Shown one piece after another: positions 1-9,666 of a stretch of 64,000 bases of DNA; position 1 is the first letter of the stretch, and the number at the start of each line of letters is the position of its first letter. A program made the position numbers and the translations under genes. Under the pieces are notes generated by a model that was not told the DNA's origin, searched no databases, and was given only the letters and a program-made list of their open reading frames with translations. The stretch is taken from NCBI GenBank assembly GCA_033297075.1, contig MU858156.1, positions 60,348 through 124,347 of the forward strand. Direction: 5' to 3'. Origin of the DNA: Rhypophila decipiens. Its lineage: Eukaryota > Ascomycota > Sordariomycetes > Sordariales > Naviculisporaceae.

Positions 1-90
1 CTGGGTATAGCCAAGATGTATTGAGACTACCGTCCGTGAGATGGATAAATATATAGCGTAAGTCCATTGCTTGTTTGACTCCCCAACCCG

Positions 91-723
91 ATGGCAAAGT
101 CGTCCGTACTTCAGCCAGACTCATTCGGGGTTTTGGGCGACCTGAGTAGTGAGTATTGGGGAATGGAATATCCTGATTCGGACGGGTTCATTCTGCAAAC
201 CAGGCAGAAGCTCGATGAAGCGAAAGTGACCAGCTTGGAGCGGCTGATACGAATAAGGTGCAGGGGTATGTGTGTCGCTTCGTGGAGTATCCATCTGGTG
301 AAGCCAAAACAGTACAGCAGTGTACCGGAAGGAAGAAGACGAATTATCCGATGAAGAGGAGCCCGAAAATCTCGCGATAATAGGACGAGGCTGGCATTTA
401 TGGCAGAGGAAGACGGCCGTCCTCAGGCGGCAGCTTTATGCCATTGGGGTTGTTGGGCACTTAATGAGCAGGTTCCGCAGTTCGACGGGCGAATCATGTG
501 GGTTGCAAGACAGCAGGAATTTGATGAAGGTGATCAGTGCCGATTGCTGGATAAAATTTGTAGGGAGAAAGAGAAAGATTTTAGGCGGTGGAAGGCAAGA
601 CAGGAATCGATAAGAAAACTGAAGCGAGGAAAAGGAAGAGGAGCTGGAACAAAACTGACAGAAAATGCGGCAGGATGTGGATTGAGAATCGAGCCGCAGG
701 AAGGCATCTGCCTCGGATCGTGA
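91..723 (+). pseudogene. possible decayed or mis-framed coding stretch
   Basis: No family was recognised. A protein-like stretch opens at an ATG at 91 and runs acidic and aromatic-rich to about 265. Protein-like segments then continue in other frames: an acidic KEEDELSDEEE segment near 325-380, then a lysine/glutamate-rich segment from 400 to about 650 containing CREKEKDFRRWKARQ. A GTATGT donor at 266 with an AG at 317 would join the first two, but no clean model covers all three. This could be a spliced gene I cannot resolve, a gene with frameshifts, or chance open frames. The window edge prevents checking upstream. Confidence 0.25.
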
Positions 724-859
724 TTGGGTGCCGGTGCCGCCTTCCCGGAGAGACTCCTTGGAGGTGAGGCCAGAGGAGTACCGGCCATCATGGATCATCG
801 TAGAGGATCTATGACGGTAGTGATAAAACGGTGCTGCAACATTTTCGACCATAACTCAT

Positions 860-1356
860 ACCGCCACTCTCACTCAACTCAGAAGTTTGTCTCTTCTGGA
901 TAGTGTCTCGTTTCTTGGTATATTAACGCTCTGAAAATATGTGACTGGTCGCTTGTAAATATCACGTCGAGTTCCTACCGAGGTATATTTTCCTACCCAA
1001 TGCTGAACCCCAGAGAACCGTCTTCAAAACCGGTTCCGACCCAATACCACATAGTCCCCGATAGCTCCGTACTATACATGTAGATGAAGTTATTTATTTT
1101 GAGGGAAACCAAAACCGAAGGAAAGAAGAAACAGCCTATGCATGCAATCGCTCAGTTATACCGGTTCTTAGTCCCATGTACCTCTCTTCTCTCTAAGCCA
1201 ATATTCGCAAGATGCACGCAAAAAAAGAAGAAGAAGCCCTTATTATGCAACCAACCAGTCCACACATGCTATGCATCAGTCGCTTGAACCTGCCATAAAA
1301 CGCTGTACCTCAACCGTCATGAAACTAGACATAAGAAATTTTCCCGAGGAAAGATA
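860..1356. other. intergenic, nothing recognised
   Basis: There is no convincing open frame, RNA gene or repeat here. The right part probably holds the 3' UTR of the minus-strand phosphatase gene. Confidence 0.5.
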
Positions 1357-3225
1357 TCATCGCCGGCCCCGGCGAGGATCTAATGCCTCTGCCCTCCGAG
1401 CATCTCTCACCTCCCTTGTCCCAAGACTGCCCAGACCCCCTTCACTCCGTCTCTCCCAGCCGCCCAGCCTAACGACCAAACAAGTCGCATTGTCACCGTC
1501 CGTCGTGACCTCGGTAGCGTAGTCGACGACATTCTTGGCCCCTTCCTCAGGTGTCCTGGCTTCCTTGACCACGTCGACAATCTCCTGATCGCTTAGGCTC
1601 CCGCTAACCCCGTCACTCATCAGCACTAGAAAACTGTACTGCGCCGGTCCGAGCTCCACCCGTGTGATGTCGGGCTCGGCCGATACACCGACCCGCTTGC
1701 TCTGCATGTCGCCAAATGCCCGGCTGTTCGCCAGACCAGATATCCTCTCCTCGCCGAATGAGTCTGTAACAAACTCGGCGAAACGTCGGAGCCGGGTTGC
1801 CTCGGCGGGTGCAGATGGGTGGTGATCCACGGTGACCGGACGGGCGATGCCCGTGGCAGTCTCGCAGAGAAGGACACGGGTATCACCGACGTGAGCAACC
1901 ATCAGGGTACTGTGTGCGGCTGGGTGCCAGAAGGGCGCAGGAGTAGGTGTCGAGATGAGTGCGATCGAAGCCGTGGACCCTCCTTTGAACCGCACAGGTC
2001 CGCCGATCCCGTGTCCAGAGGGAGGCAGGTGTGGACTGCCGAGGATCTCATCCTGATTAAGGGGACTCTCAGAAACGTAAGGGTCGTCGGGGTCCTTTTT
2101 TCTGGCCTGAGCCGTGACAAAGTCGAGATCGGCCCGGAGAAAGGCGTAGGTGAGGACCGACTCTATCGTCACTGGGACCTTCGGGGGCAGGTCGTCCGGA
2201 CCAGGCTCATCAGTCGAGTTGAGCCGGGCGGGCACGCTGAAGTAGGGAGAAGTGAACCGACGGAAGTAGCCCCCTATCGTGTTTCTGTATCCCCGTAGGA
2301 GCTCAGATTCGAGCTTGAATGCTTTGAAGAAATCTGCACTGGCGGGAACGGGCTCCTTGCCCTCGAGTGGCTGCGCTGGCTCAACTTCTTCAATAGCACC
2401 CCGCTTGTTTACCCTAGGTAACTCTGGCTCTACTTCAGCATCCCCGCCGGCATTCTTATCATCGGACGACTCGGCCTCGGACCTTCGTGGAGGCCTGTCG
2501 ACAAGGGGGTCCTGAGTTGACGCGCGAAACGGTTGCTTTAGGCTGCTCCCAAGACCAAACTCGGCCGCAGCCTCCTCAATGTAGCCATGGAGCTCATCGC
2601 GCAGGAATTCGCTGCATTCATTTCCACCGTGGCCGTCAAACACACCAAAGTAAAAGATCTGGGGGTCCCCAAATGCGCTGGCGGCGCTCGTTCCCTCGCC
2701 CTGCGACTTGAGCTGGGTCCGGGAGAGGCTAACAGGCACCCTCTTAGCAAATGAAGGCATGTCGATTGTGCCTGCTTGATATGTATCCTCATTGTAGACC
2801 CGCTGGCCCCTTGAGTTGAAAGCTCCGAAATGATGCTTGGCACTACGTAATGGTATGCGTACAACAGTCAGATCGCGGCTCGGCATGTTGGGAGGTGCCA
2901 CAGCTGGAGACGAGCCTGGCCCAGGAGTGTGAGGAGTCGAGGCAGAACGTGGAAGTTTGTGGCCTGGACCGCTCGACGAGCGAGAATCGGGATGTAGCGA
3001 GGACGACGGCAGGTGGGTGACGAAGTAGTTGTGAAAGCCGCGCTTGGGCGTTCGGTCGGGGAGGTTTTCTACTCGAGCCGTGCTGTGAAAGTTGCGACGT
3101 GCAGCGCGATTGTCGAGAGGCACCGGGCATAATAGGGGCGCGGCCCGTATTTGCGCCCGTAGATGGCGTCTGCCATTGCTGGCCATTCGAAGCGATCGAG
3201 AGGCTGGCATGGCTATTCTCGTCAT
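1357..3225 (-). CDS. mitochondrial PP2C-type Ser/Thr phosphatase (Ptc6-like)
   Basis: This is a Mg/Mn-dependent protein phosphatase of the PPM/PP2C family, predicted to act in mitochondria. From the start used here (622 aa) the N-terminus is Arg/Ala-rich and acid-free and ends in ARRNFHSTARVEN, a typical fungal matrix-processing site. RGFHNYFVTHLPSSS follows. The PP2C motifs appear in order: RGQRVYNEDTY, FGVFDGHGG (metal-binding Asp), VAHVGDTRVLL, LVLMSDGVSGSLSD and GDNATCLVVRL, so the catalytic residues are present. The region between the second and third motifs holds an acidic low-complexity insert of about 50 residues. The frame stays open upstream to an ATG at 3474, but that extension lacks targeting character. 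ATGs at 3225 and 3210 are the plausible starts. There is no intron. It diverges from the BTB-like gene. In yeast, Ptc6 is linked to mitophagy and pyruvate dehydrogenase dephosphorylation; equivalence is inferred. Confidence 0.88.
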   Translation of the reverse strand: MTRIAMPASRSLRMASNGRRHLRAQIRAAPLLCPVPLDNRAARRNFHSTARVENLPDRTPKRGFHNYFVTHLPSSSLHPDSRSSSGPGHKLPRSASTPHTPGPGSSPAVAPPNMPSRDLTVVRIPLRSAKHHFGAFNSRGQRVYNEDTYQAGTIDMPSFAKRVPVSLSRTQLKSQGEGTSAASAFGDPQIFYFGVFDGHGGNECSEFLRDELHGYIEEAAAEFGLGSSLKQPFRASTQDPLVDRPPRRSEAESSDDKNAGGDAEVEPELPRVNKRGAIEEVEPAQPLEGKEPVPASADFFKAFKLESELLRGYRNTIGGYFRRFTSPYFSVPARLNSTDEPGPDDLPPKVPVTIESVLTYAFLRADLDFVTAQARKKDPDDPYVSESPLNQDEILGSPHLPPSGHGIGGPVRFKGGSTASIALISTPTPAPFWHPAAHSTLMVAHVGDTRVLLCETATGIARPVTVDHHPSAPAEATRLRRFAEFVTDSFGEERISGLANSRAFGDMQSKRVGVSAEPDITRVELGPAQYSFLVLMSDGVSGSLSDQEIVDVVKEARTPEEGAKNVVDYATEVTTDGDNATCLVVRLGGWERRSEGGLGSLGTREVRDARRAEALDPRRGRR

Positions 3226-3474
3226 GTCGCGATTGTCGTGGTTATGGCCAAGAAACTTTGCGACATAGTTCATAAAGGCATCGAGGAGTGCCTGTGGCGG
3301 CGTGTCTCGAGCAGTGAGAAGGTCTACCCTGCGGACAGCATCACGGAAGGGAGCCATTGCAACGACTGCCGGCACGGCTGAGATAACAGGACCGAATTTA
3401 GCAAAAGGAAGAAAATTGTGGCCATGAAGAGCGCATAAATACTTCTTCTGTGTAAACGGTGGGTCCAGGAACAA

Positions 3475-4249
3475 GAATGTACTTTAGTAAAAGTGCAAGG
3501 TCTGGAAACTGGGTAAGACCTGGAAAGTTTAAAGATTCGCAGCTTCCCAAGTTGACGTCGATGGACCTCGTTTTCCGTGGTTGGGGATCTTCCCAACAAC
3601 TTGTCGCACTCCTTCCCAGTCGGGCCAGTCCAGGTCGCCCACGTTCTGGCCCGACCCCTGTCAGTTTTACCACTTTACCTTATCGTATCCGCCCTCGACT
3701 GCCGCTGCCAACTGGATATCGCGCTAACAAGCTGTCACTGGTTGTCACTTCTATGTCATTCACCCCTGAAGGGATGTTCTGCATTCTCACAATTGTAGGC
3801 TAACATAATTTTTCTTCTAGGCGGGAGGAAATGTCGAATTCTACCAAATCATTCAGAAACTGCGATGCCGCCTGAGAAACCAGCACGGTATACTCGTAGT
3901 AGTGTACGCGGCCGTATTCGTACCGTAACGCCAACCCGATTGGAAGGAACGGGCCCGGCCAGTTGTTCGGCAAGAGGTCCGGACCGCCGTTGGTGAAGAA
4001 AGCGATCGAGCTGTGGGGCTAAATTTCGTCATTGCCGGCCCACTTTAGGGCCGTCAAGGCCTCAAGGGGTTGTGGTTACCTCAGCACACCGTTTATCGAC
4101 CCTTATCTGCAGGCATCGCATTCATTGGTTCATAGGGCTGAGTTCGTCATGGGATGGTAATTATCAGGCAGCGAATTACCTTCCGTTTCGTTTTACGATT
4201 TACAACTATGGTACAGCAGATGATTTGAATAGACAACAGAAACCTCTTT
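3475..4249. other. divergent promoter region
   Basis: This is the shared upstream region of the minus-strand phosphatase and the plus-strand BTB-like gene. I see no RNA gene or repeat in it. Confidence 0.4.
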
Positions 4250-5962
4250 ATGATGTCTTCAAAAACAACCAAAAAAATAAAACCGCTCACAAAGGATTCC
4301 AACCGGCACCCCTCTTCTCCTCCTCCTCCAGCTCCAGCTCCAGTTGCAGCACCAGCCCCTGCTCCCCCACCTGTTACAGTAATCTCTATACCAGATGAAG
4401 AAGGTGGCCCCCCTTTAAACGGCATCAACATTGTCCCAGATGGGGACGTGGTCCTAGACGTAACCTTTGACCTCTCCAAAGAAACTCTCAAGGCAGCCCG
4501 CAAGGCAAACGCCATCAGCATCAGGCCAAGACCCAAATCTGCAAGTCAACAGCCGGTCCCTGCTCAACCAGCTCTCAAGACCAATACCCGATTCTTATAC
4601 AGAGCTCACCTCTCAACTTTAAAACAGCATTCCAAATACTTTACCAGCCTTCTCGGAGACCCCAGGTTTGCCGAGGCCAAGGCCGTCACAGCTGCATTTG
4701 AGAAACTCGGCCTTGACGGAACAAAACCATCTAAGGCGGATATTAAAGACCTCCCACGGGTCAAAATCGGCATTGACGATGAAGCCACTCAGCTGGCTGG
4801 CCAGGAGGCCGTTTTTGGTGATTTATTACGCCTGTTACATGGGCAGGTCATGATGACGGATCCGCTAAGCTTGGCTTACCTCTCAACTCTGGCCGTACTG
4901 GCAGACCGTTTCGGTTGTGCCGAGCCGGTAGGAAAGTCGTTGCATGGACAACTCAAATTCAAGAGCTTCAAATGGCCCGCCACACAAGTTCGGCTGGCGA
5001 GAGAAGAAGACGGAGTGGCGCTGACGAGAGCGGCGGAGGACCTCCTTCGACAAAAGATCAATGTCTCTTGGCTGCTGGACCTACCTCTGCGGTTCCAAAA
5101 GGCCACAGGGGAGCTGATCATGTACGGCTCAAGACAATGGAAGGACGATGAGGATGAAGAGGACCTGGAAAGCAATGCCGCCGCATGGTGGTATCTCCCT
5201 GATGAACTCGAAGACGAACTAAAATACCGTCGAACATGTATTCTCAACACCATAGCCTCCATCCCTCAGCACTTTATCGCCCTATACAGCGGTACCTCGC
5301 CCTCGCGGACGCGGCAATGTAAACTAGGCTATGATTCCTCTGCCTCGTGTGATTCATACCAACTGGGCGAGACGCTCAAATTTCTACTCAAACGGAACCT
5401 GGTCACGTTGTCTTACTTCTCGTCTCCTTTTTCTCTGCCGCTTTCGGATCACTCAACCACAGAAATCACTCACCTCCTCGCCGTTCTTAAACAATTCCCT
5501 GGTTACCAGATCGACAAGAACCATACCAACTGCGGCCCACGAACTCGATTGAAGCCGATCCTGGATTTCATGACTCCGATGGTCTCTCACAAGTCGGTCT
5601 CCATTACTCGACAGGATTGGGTCAAACGACGGGACCAAGTCTCCTGGTTATTCTCCTCCGAACACACCAATTCGTCAAGTTTTGAAGATGCACCAGAGGG
5701 AAAACTACGAGAAGGTGACAGAGATCCAATGCCGCTACCAAAACCGATGCTGGTCAACGGAAAATTCCAGCCGCTGCCCTCGCCATTGTCATTCTCAGCG
5801 TCAACTACTCGTGTGGATGAAGGAAAAAGAAAGAAATTTGCATTCACCAGGTCAATGGCTGGTGATCAACGATTGAGATTTGAGGGCTCAATGGGAGCGG
5901 ATCGGCTTGTCAGGGGTTTGTTTACTGCCGACGAGTGGGACTGGACTCCTGATGATTCTTGA
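4250..5962 (+). CDS. BTB/POZ-like protein of unknown function
   Basis: A single open frame of 570 aa. After a Pro/Ala-rich N-terminus (about residues 20-45) comes GDVVLDVTFDL, then a stretch reading FLYRAHLSTLKQHSKYFTSL, which matches the core of a BTB/POZ domain: first strand, then the conserved His-x-x-x-Leu and Ser-x-x-Phe of the dimer helix. A degenerate continuation of the fold runs to about residue 230. The rest has no recognised domain but contains an acidic patch (DDEDEEDLES) and a basic C-terminal segment. Fungi hold many such BTB-only proteins of unknown role; some BTB proteins act as Cullin-3 adaptors, but nothing here shows that. Two adjacent ATGs open the frame; the first is used. 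Confidence 0.8.
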   Translation: MMSSKTTKKIKPLTKDSNRHPSSPPPPAPAPVAAPAPAPPPVTVISIPDEEGGPPLNGINIVPDGDVVLDVTFDLSKETLKAARKANAISIRPRPKSASQQPVPAQPALKTNTRFLYRAHLSTLKQHSKYFTSLLGDPRFAEAKAVTAAFEKLGLDGTKPSKADIKDLPRVKIGIDDEATQLAGQEAVFGDLLRLLHGQVMMTDPLSLAYLSTLAVLADRFGCAEPVGKSLHGQLKFKSFKWPATQVRLAREEDGVALTRAAEDLLRQKINVSWLLDLPLRFQKATGELIMYGSRQWKDDEDEEDLESNAAAWWYLPDELEDELKYRRTCILNTIASIPQHFIALYSGTSPSRTRQCKLGYDSSASCDSYQLGETLKFLLKRNLVTLSYFSSPFSLPLSDHSTTEITHLLAVLKQFPGYQIDKNHTNCGPRTRLKPILDFMTPMVSHKSVSITRQDWVKRRDQVSWLFSSEHTNSSSFEDAPEGKLREGDRDPMPLPKPMLVNGKFQPLPSPLSFSASTTRVDEGKRKKFAFTRSMAGDQRLRFEGSMGADRLVRGLFTADEWDWTPDDS

Positions 5963-6298
5963 ATTACCAAGTGCCTTTTTCATGGAAATAAGAACTAGAT
6001 TGATAGAAAATTCATCGACAGCAATAGATATATACATTATAAAGGCAGACAAGGGGAGATCACAATGTCACATACACCCAGCCGACTACATGACGAGACA
6101 ACCCACACACACCTTGGAAAATTAGCACAACCACACACATGCAAGTATCTAGACGTTGGACATACATAAGCATGACCACAAGAATCATACATAAGCATAA
6201 TATGATCACACGATATGGCTCAGCCGGACACCTGTGCTTCCATATCGGTTACTCATAAAGATACCTAGTAACCATCCACCAGTCTCAACCTGCCTGCC

Positions 6299-6305
6299 TA
6301 TATAA
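6299..6305 (+). promoter_or_regulatory. TATA box of the 5S rRNA gene
   Basis: TATATAA ends 25 nt before the 5S rRNA 5' end. Neurospora 5S genes carry an essential TATA-type element at about this distance, so the spacing supports an active Pol III gene. Confidence 0.7.
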
Positions 6306-6329
6306 GTCAATATCCTAATGTTCCCTTCC

Positions 6330-6448
6330 ACATACGACCATAGGTACTTGAAAACTCGGGATCCCGTCCGCTCTCCTAAAGATAAACAAGTGACCGCTAG
6401 ACTAGTAGTTAGGTCGGTGACGACTAGCGAATCCCTGGTGTTGTATGT
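6330..6448 (+). rRNA. 5S ribosomal RNA, variant type
   Basis: This 119-nt sequence has the 5S hallmarks. It starts ACATACGACCATAG and ends GTTGTATGT, and the two ends pair as helix I. It holds the GGGATCCCGTCCGCTC segment, the TAGTAGTTAGGTCGGTGA internal control region and AGCGAATCCC. The helix II strands GGTACTTG and CAAGTGACC pair with each other although both differ from the Neurospora alpha-type bases as I recall them, so the changes look compensatory. A T-run follows at 6450-6455 and a TATA box lies upstream. It stands alone between protein genes, as expected where 5S genes are dispersed rather than in the rDNA repeat. A 5S pseudogene is the alternative, but helix conservation argues against it. 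Confidence 0.85.
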
Positions 6449-6449
6449 A

Positions 6450-6455
6450 TTTTTT
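6450..6455 (+). terminator. Pol III terminator of 5S rRNA
   Basis: A run of six T residues begins two bases after the 5S 3' end, the usual RNA polymerase III stop. Confidence 0.7.
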
Positions 6456-6734
6456 CTTATTTTTCTTTTTACTCTTTTGGTGCCATATCATGACGACAGT
6501 AACATTGATAGATCTTTATTTATCTTCATCGCTCTCATAACAATAACCATACAGAGCACAGTGGTCAACTAACGCGAGAGAAATACCCGAGTCAAACGCA
6601 GGATCCAGGTTTGGACACCCCTGAATGCCTAGTCAAATATTATATTATCTTCTTTCATCATTGTAATTTATATGGGTTAATCATCAAGCATTGAATCGTC
6701 ATCTATATACAAATGCCGTCTTTTATAAAAACTC

Positions 6735-7965
6735 CTACTTCTCTGCAACAACATTCGTCGTGGTAGTGCCCTTGCCCGTAGCAACACTTCCACTACTGTT
6801 CTGGGGTGCCCCTGAAACAACACCAACATCACCACCGCTCTTGGCTTTCATGAAAGGCCAATGCCCTTTGACTTCCTTGAACCTCAGCACAAAGAAGGCA
6901 CTAATCACGACAAGCCAGTAGAGGTTATATGATATGACTGAGCCGTATGTGGCCGAGTTGGTCCACCCCAAGAGGGCATTGAAGAATCCCCACCCGTTTC
7001 CTCCATTGACGTATGGGCTGCAGCACTGCAAGTTGTCAGTCTCCAGACTTCTTGAGGCGGAAGAAGAACCAGGCAGGAAACTTACATCAACATGCCATAC
7101 CGACTGGTCAATGTCATACGACCCGGCGCCGCTGCCTGTCTCGAGCACGTCGCCTCCCAAGAGCCGTGACCATCTTTGCTGCTCAAACGACCACACAGCC
7201 CGGGAAAACAAGCCGGCGGCGATGAGATAAAGCAGACAAGTCGAAATGACCAGAAAGACCTGCAGTCTCGTCGATGATCCGCTCCTTCAACCCACAATGT
7301 CAGCAAACATCCTTTCCAAGCACCAGCGGATAGGGGCGGTAAACTCACTTGTACAAAATCCAACCCACGAGTCCTCCCACCGCAAGTCCAACAACAACGG
7401 GCAACGGCACAGCCGTAGCCGGTGCAGAAAACGTAACGCCCGCAACAAAAACAATCGCCTCGATCCCCTCCCTCAAAACAGTAACAAAAGGCAGCATAAA
7501 CATGGCATACTTCTCAAAGAACCTCTTCATCGTACCACCAAAAGAGAACCGCCCAGTCCTAACAGGGCTCTCCATGGCAGCCGCCAACTTAACCCGCCAC
7601 TTCTCCTGCATCTTGCCTATTCTGAGCAGTGCAAACCCAACAACGGTGATAATCACCGACGCAATCAAGCAAAACGCGCCTTCATAGTCCAGCTCTGTGG
7701 CGTCCCATTTGTTGGAGCCGACAGTGTAAAAGACGCCGATGAGAGAACCGCCTATTACAAGGCAGATTATGAGGCCTAGGGCTGTGCCGAACCAGACCTG
7801 GCGGACTAGTTTCTTGTGGAGGTTTAGATCTTCGACTGTTTGGTGGGACGGGCCGGAGAGGGTTTGTTTGAGGAAGGCGAGGAGGACGGAGACGATTATT
7901 ACCGTTTCTAGGGCCTCGCGGAAGACTACTAGGAAGATGGGGACTGAGAAGACTTCGACTGCCAT
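6735..7965 (-). CDS. FTR1: high-affinity iron permease
   Basis: Plasma-membrane Fe(III) permease of the reductive iron-uptake complex; it takes iron oxidised by its multicopper oxidase partner. Three exons: 7965-7349, 7284-7086 and 7025-6735, giving 368 aa. Donors are GTGAGT and GTAAGT; acceptors are GAAG and GCAG. The iron-path motifs REALE (residues 16-20) and REGIE (165-169) are both intact. Seven hydrophobic segments fit the family, and the third exon carries the conserved CCSPYVNGG...[18 protein letters not shown] region. The C-tail is Thr/Gly-rich. It is divergently transcribed from the FET3-like oxidase at 9667 and shares GATA-type sites with it. Length matches the family. The start ATG at 7965 directly precedes the first membrane segment. 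Confidence 0.95.
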
Positions 7966-8226
7966 GGTGCTCGCTTGGTCTTGAGTGTGATGCAGTGAGT
8001 GAGTTATTGGTGGAGAATAATGATGTTCAAGAAAATGGTTGGGAGTGTGCGTTCTTTCGAGACCAGCATAAAAAAGGGAAGCCAGGCCCGTGAGGTTAGC
8101 CGAGGTGGGTGAGAAGGTTAGGCTGCGAGGGAGCTCTGAGAAGCCAGGATCGTTGCATTTGCGGGCGGAAATGGGCGAGGGAATGAAGGAGCCTGAGTGG
8201 CCAACTGTGTAAGTGATTATCAGCGC

Positions 8227-8235
8227 ATCTGATAA
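8227..8235 (+). promoter_or_regulatory. GATA-type iron-repressor site
   Basis: ATCTGATAA exactly matches the ATCWGATAA consensus of fungal iron-responsive GATA repressors (SreA/Sre1/URBS1 family). A near match, TTCTGATAA, follows at 8245-8253. They lie about 260 bp upstream of the FTR1 start. Confidence 0.65.
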
Positions 8236-9075
8236 AAAGAATTGTTCTGATAAACCGAGCCGGGATTTGGAGTTGCGGGGGTTCCGGTCCCGGCGCGGTA
8301 TTATTGGACAAATCGGGATGCAGGTGCGGATGCTGAGACAGCACGACACGGTTTGGGTTTTGCCAATGGTTGCCAGATATTGTACACGGATCCGACGAGG
8401 GGATCTGAACCAACTCAAAGCTTCGAGGATGCTTAAAGATCAAGATGTAAAAAAGCAAGTGATTGCGGCTCGGTATTGCCAAAAGCGGAAATTATGACCA
8501 AGTTCCGGAAATGTATGAACAAAAAATTGGACCGGCAAACCTCGTGGAAGTTGTGTGAGGAGTCGTGATCCGACACACGAGAAATGTCTCTGAGTCTGGG
8601 TAGCCTCGAGAGAGGAGGAGAGAGGGACCGAGACGCCGGCAGTACCTTCCCAGCTTGTTCGAGCGGTCAAAGAACTCAAGTGGGCACTTGATGACCGGTG
8701 GTGCTGCTCGTACGATTTCACCCGTGAGTGGCTGCTCGGTTCCTTCCCTCCATGCCACCCCGAACCAGACCCAACTTGGTCACATATTCCTGGCTAAAGA
8801 AATTTTTCGTTGCCTCGTTCTTTCCTATCTGGTATATTTGGCTTCTTCATATGAGAATTAACTTTTCACAGCATCTTCAACTGTTGCTGAAACACAAATT
8901 CTGCCCACATCCTTCTTCACTTGTGTCGAGAAATGCCGGCCAAGACAAGTCAAGTCAAGTTAAGCCTTCTTGGCGACGCTTGAGAGGAGTCCATAAACAA
9001 TCAAGCTTCTGCCACACCCTGGCCGTCTCCACAGACCCACAGGCTAAAGAGCTGACCGGAGCAGGGGTATGTTCC

Positions 9076-9084
9076 ATCTGATAA
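9076..9084 (+). promoter_or_regulatory. GATA-type iron-repressor site
   Basis: A second exact ATCTGATAA, on the FET3 side of the shared promoter, about 590 bp from the FET3 start codon. Confidence 0.6.
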
Positions 9085-9354
9085 CGAACATCCGGAGGCA
9101 GGAGCTTTCCGCTTTTCAAACTCTCTCACCATCCGTCGATCTCATTCGGGGACCGCACAACTATGGACCCACCCCAGAAGCAGCCATTTTATGTGTCATC
9201 GGGTTCTTCCCTCGGCGTCTTCCCTGGGTGGCTATTCTTGCCCCAGGACAGCATGGCGTGCATCTGCTGGTCCTTGGGACCCGAGAACCCTTTCTCTTTT
9301 GGTCTGTACGTGCTTGAGGCAAAACCAATGATGTTGCTGTACCCTCCACCCTCG

Positions 9355-9363
9355 ATCAGATAA
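9355..9363 (+). promoter_or_regulatory. GATA-type iron-repressor site
   Basis: ATCAGATAA, preceded by G, matches the extended GATCAGATAA form of the repressor consensus. It lies about 300 bp upstream of the FET3 start. Confidence 0.6.
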
Positions 9364-9423
9364 CTCCTCGCCCTCACACTCTCAATCTTTTCCTTGACCT
9401 AAAATTTGTTAATCAGATTGATT

Positions 9424-9435
9424 GATAAGATTATC
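9424..9435 (+). promoter_or_regulatory. paired inverted GATA motifs
   Basis: GATAAGATTATC places a GATAAG on the plus strand against a GATAAT on the minus strand. This suits a two-finger GATA factor and lies about 230 bp upstream of FET3. Confidence 0.5.
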
Positions 9436-9666
9436 TCGGCTTACCTCCTTCTGCATCTCTGTCTCACACAATCTGCCGCACCACTTCCCATCCTCGTACA
9501 TACTCCGCTGTCTGGCTCTCAATGACTTGAATTGAAACAAGATTTACCACGTGGGGAAGGAAGTCGACTCGGTTCCCACGAGTAGAAGGAGAAATATCTT
9601 CCATTCTCTTTCCTCCCGGGCTCTTTACGTCTTAGGAAAATAACTTTCGCCATAATCAGCCCCACG

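Larger units (their letters stand above)
7966..9666. promoter_or_regulatory. FTR1-FET3 bidirectional promoter
   Basis: This 1.7-kb gap separates the start codons of the two iron-uptake genes. It holds three exact ATCWGATAA sites plus extra GATA motifs, and CCAAT boxes near 8363 and 9325 that could bind the CBC/HapX complex. Nothing in it looks protein-coding. Iron-dependent co-repression is inferred from these motifs. Confidence 0.6.
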
